From an uncultured Porphyromonas sp. (GTDB taxonomy: Bacteria; Bacteroidota; Bacteroidia; Bacteroidales; Porphyromonadaceae): 7,119 nucleotides of DNA. A program made the position numbers and the translations under genes. Below are positions 6,218 through 7,119 of the stretch, one piece after another; the stretch's first letter is position 1, and each line of letters begins with the position of its first letter. Below the pieces are notes generated by a model, which was given only the letters and a program-made list of their open reading frames with translations, was not told the DNA's origin and ran no database searches. The DNA lies in the NCBI GenBank assembly GCA_945965245.1, contig CAMFNC010000121.1, positions 1 through 7,119 on the forward strand, in the 5' to 3' direction.

Positions 6218-7119
6218 TTAGAACATATACTTCACACCCACCTGAGCACGCCAGCGAGAGCTGTAGTCGGCGATACCGTAAAGCATACCGTTGGCAGGCT
6301 GAGAGAATTGGAACTTGCCGTTACCCTTGTAAGACAAGTTGTTGTAGCTATAGGTAATAGCATCATACAACCCCCATGCACGATTGAAGAGGTTGCCAAT
6401 GTTCATCAAATCAGCATTGATTTGGAAGGTGTGACGTTGGCCACCGATGTTCAGATAGAAGTCTTGTGCTATGTGCAGGTCGAAGTGGTGGTGGAATTTA
6501 CCTTGCAAGGCGTTACGTTCTGCATAGCCACCACGGTGAGTGTTCAGATAAGAGTCACCTTCGATAAAACTATTGAAGTTGCTGCGCTGTTCGTCTGCCG
6601 TCACTTCGCGACCGGCTTTTTTGTCAAAGAACGGATTGAATACCATGGCATTCAGTTCAGACTTGGTGGGAATCCAAATCAGGTCATTGCCATATTGACC
6701 ATCACCATTGATGTCACCATTGTAAACCAAACTGTAGCGGTCGCCGCTTTGACCATTATAGAGCAAGCTGATGGTGGTAGCAAAGTGTTTGAGGTATTCT
6801 ACGCGGTAGGTCAAAGAACCTACTATGCGGTGAGTAACGTCGAAATCGGAGAATGCCAATTCGGGTACATTGTCACCGGCATAAGTTTCATTGTAACCCC
6901 AGTTTGAAGAAGCCTGACTGCTGGTGCCATCGTTTACACCCTTAGAGTAACCATGTGTATAAGCAATCATGGCATTCAAACCAAAGTTGAAGTCTTTTTC
7001 CAATTTGGCGGTAAAGGTGGCGGTGTAACCCTTGCTGCTATTGGTCAAGTAAATCAGACCTGCATTATAGCTTTTGGCATCGGGGCGGGTTTCATACAAG
7101 GGACGGTGGTCGGCCATAC
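6218..7119 (-). CDS. TonB-dependent outer-membrane receptor, Oar-like, C-terminal part
   Basis: The reading frame is open at the right edge; about 300 residues of the C-terminal beta-barrel are visible. Numbering from the Met at 7117, the evidence is alternating aromatic/polar strands, DFDVTHRIVGSLTYRV (91-106), an acidic loop YNGDINGDGQYGND (132-145) followed by LIWIP, then RNALQGKFHHHFDLHIAQDF (201-220), INADLMNIGNLFNRAWG (233-249) and a final strand VGVKYMF. This order is typical of Oar-type receptors, which normally carry an N-terminal carboxypeptidase-regulatory-like domain and a plug; both would lie outside the window. Such proteins sit in the outer membrane and take up ligands or aid export with TonB energy, or bind surface partners; the ligand here cannot be told. 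The terminal Phe suits assembly by the BAM complex. It is followed by its own terminator, so it is not part of the clpC unit. Confidence 0.9.
   Translation of the reverse strand, partial: MADHRPLYETRPDAKSYNAGLIYLTNSSKGYTATFTAKLEKDFNFGLNAMIAYTHGYSKGVNDGTSSQASSNWGYNETYAGDNVPELAFSDFDVTHRIVGSLTYRVEYLKHFATTISLLYNGQSGDRYSLVYNGDINGDGQYGNDLIWIPTKSELNAMVFNPFFDKKAGREVTADEQRSNFNSFIEGDSYLNTHRGGYAERNALQGKFHHHFDLHIAQDFYLNIGGQRHTFQINADLMNIGNLFNRAWGLYDAITYSYNNLSYKGNGKFQFSQPANGMLYGIADYSSRWRAQVGVKYMF

Noticed and set aside
6308..6907. Plus-strand open frame of 199 codons opposite the TonB-dependent receptor
   Set aside because: It is rich in Val and Ile with no domain, as expected from the complement of Asn/Asp/Tyr-rich barrel sequence; treated as a shadow.
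1..7119. CRISPR array, tRNA, rRNA, insertion sequence or prophage genes
   Set aside because: No regular direct repeats, no tRNA-like cloverleaf, no transposase motif and no terminal inverted repeats were seen; the window is densely filled with the listed genes.

Overview
The window looks like chromosomal DNA from a member of Bacteroidota, probably Bacteroidales. Reasons: an Oar-type TonB-dependent receptor ending in aromatic Phe, a Bacteroidota-style O-antigen flippase start (MGVIAKQSI...), the 'VPEGYFDNLADRI' single-pass protein beside an ECF sigma factor, A/T-rich leaders without strong Shine-Dalgarno sequences, and a TAnnTTTG-like -7 element. No genus can be fixed from the sequence alone. 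Every gene I can support lies on the minus strand, so the map reads right to left.

Right edge (7119 to 6218): the C-terminal half of an Oar-like TonB-dependent outer-membrane receptor, followed by a small hairpin and a strong intrinsic terminator (6144-6181). A leader of about 170 nt then precedes an apparent four-gene transcription unit: clpC-like AAA+ unfoldase (5973-3799), ECF sigma factor (3774-3193), a short single-pass membrane protein that is a candidate anti-sigma factor (3130-2744), and a small exported Spy/CpxP-like helical protein that could be a periplasmic sensor (2717-2241). This unit ends at a hairpin plus T tract (2181-2212). Next comes slyD (2062-1505), a metal-tailed peptidyl-prolyl isomerase with its own possible promoter and a weaker possible terminator. 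Then come aroC (1376-312, chorismate synthase) and, 12 nt later, the start of a polysaccharide flippase gene running off the left edge (299-1).

The most interesting part is the central unit. It has the composition of a sigma / membrane anti-sigma / periplasmic sensor circuit (compare CnrH-CnrY-CnrX), but is headed by a Clp unfoldase that lacks the ClpC N-terminal adaptor/substrate domain. In place of that domain is a short acidic, low-complexity tail. Both AAA+ modules and the M (UVR-like) domain look intact. The clpC stop is a single TAG in frame with the sigma-factor ORF. The function of the circuit is inference; the gene order, missing domain and terminators are read directly from the sequence.
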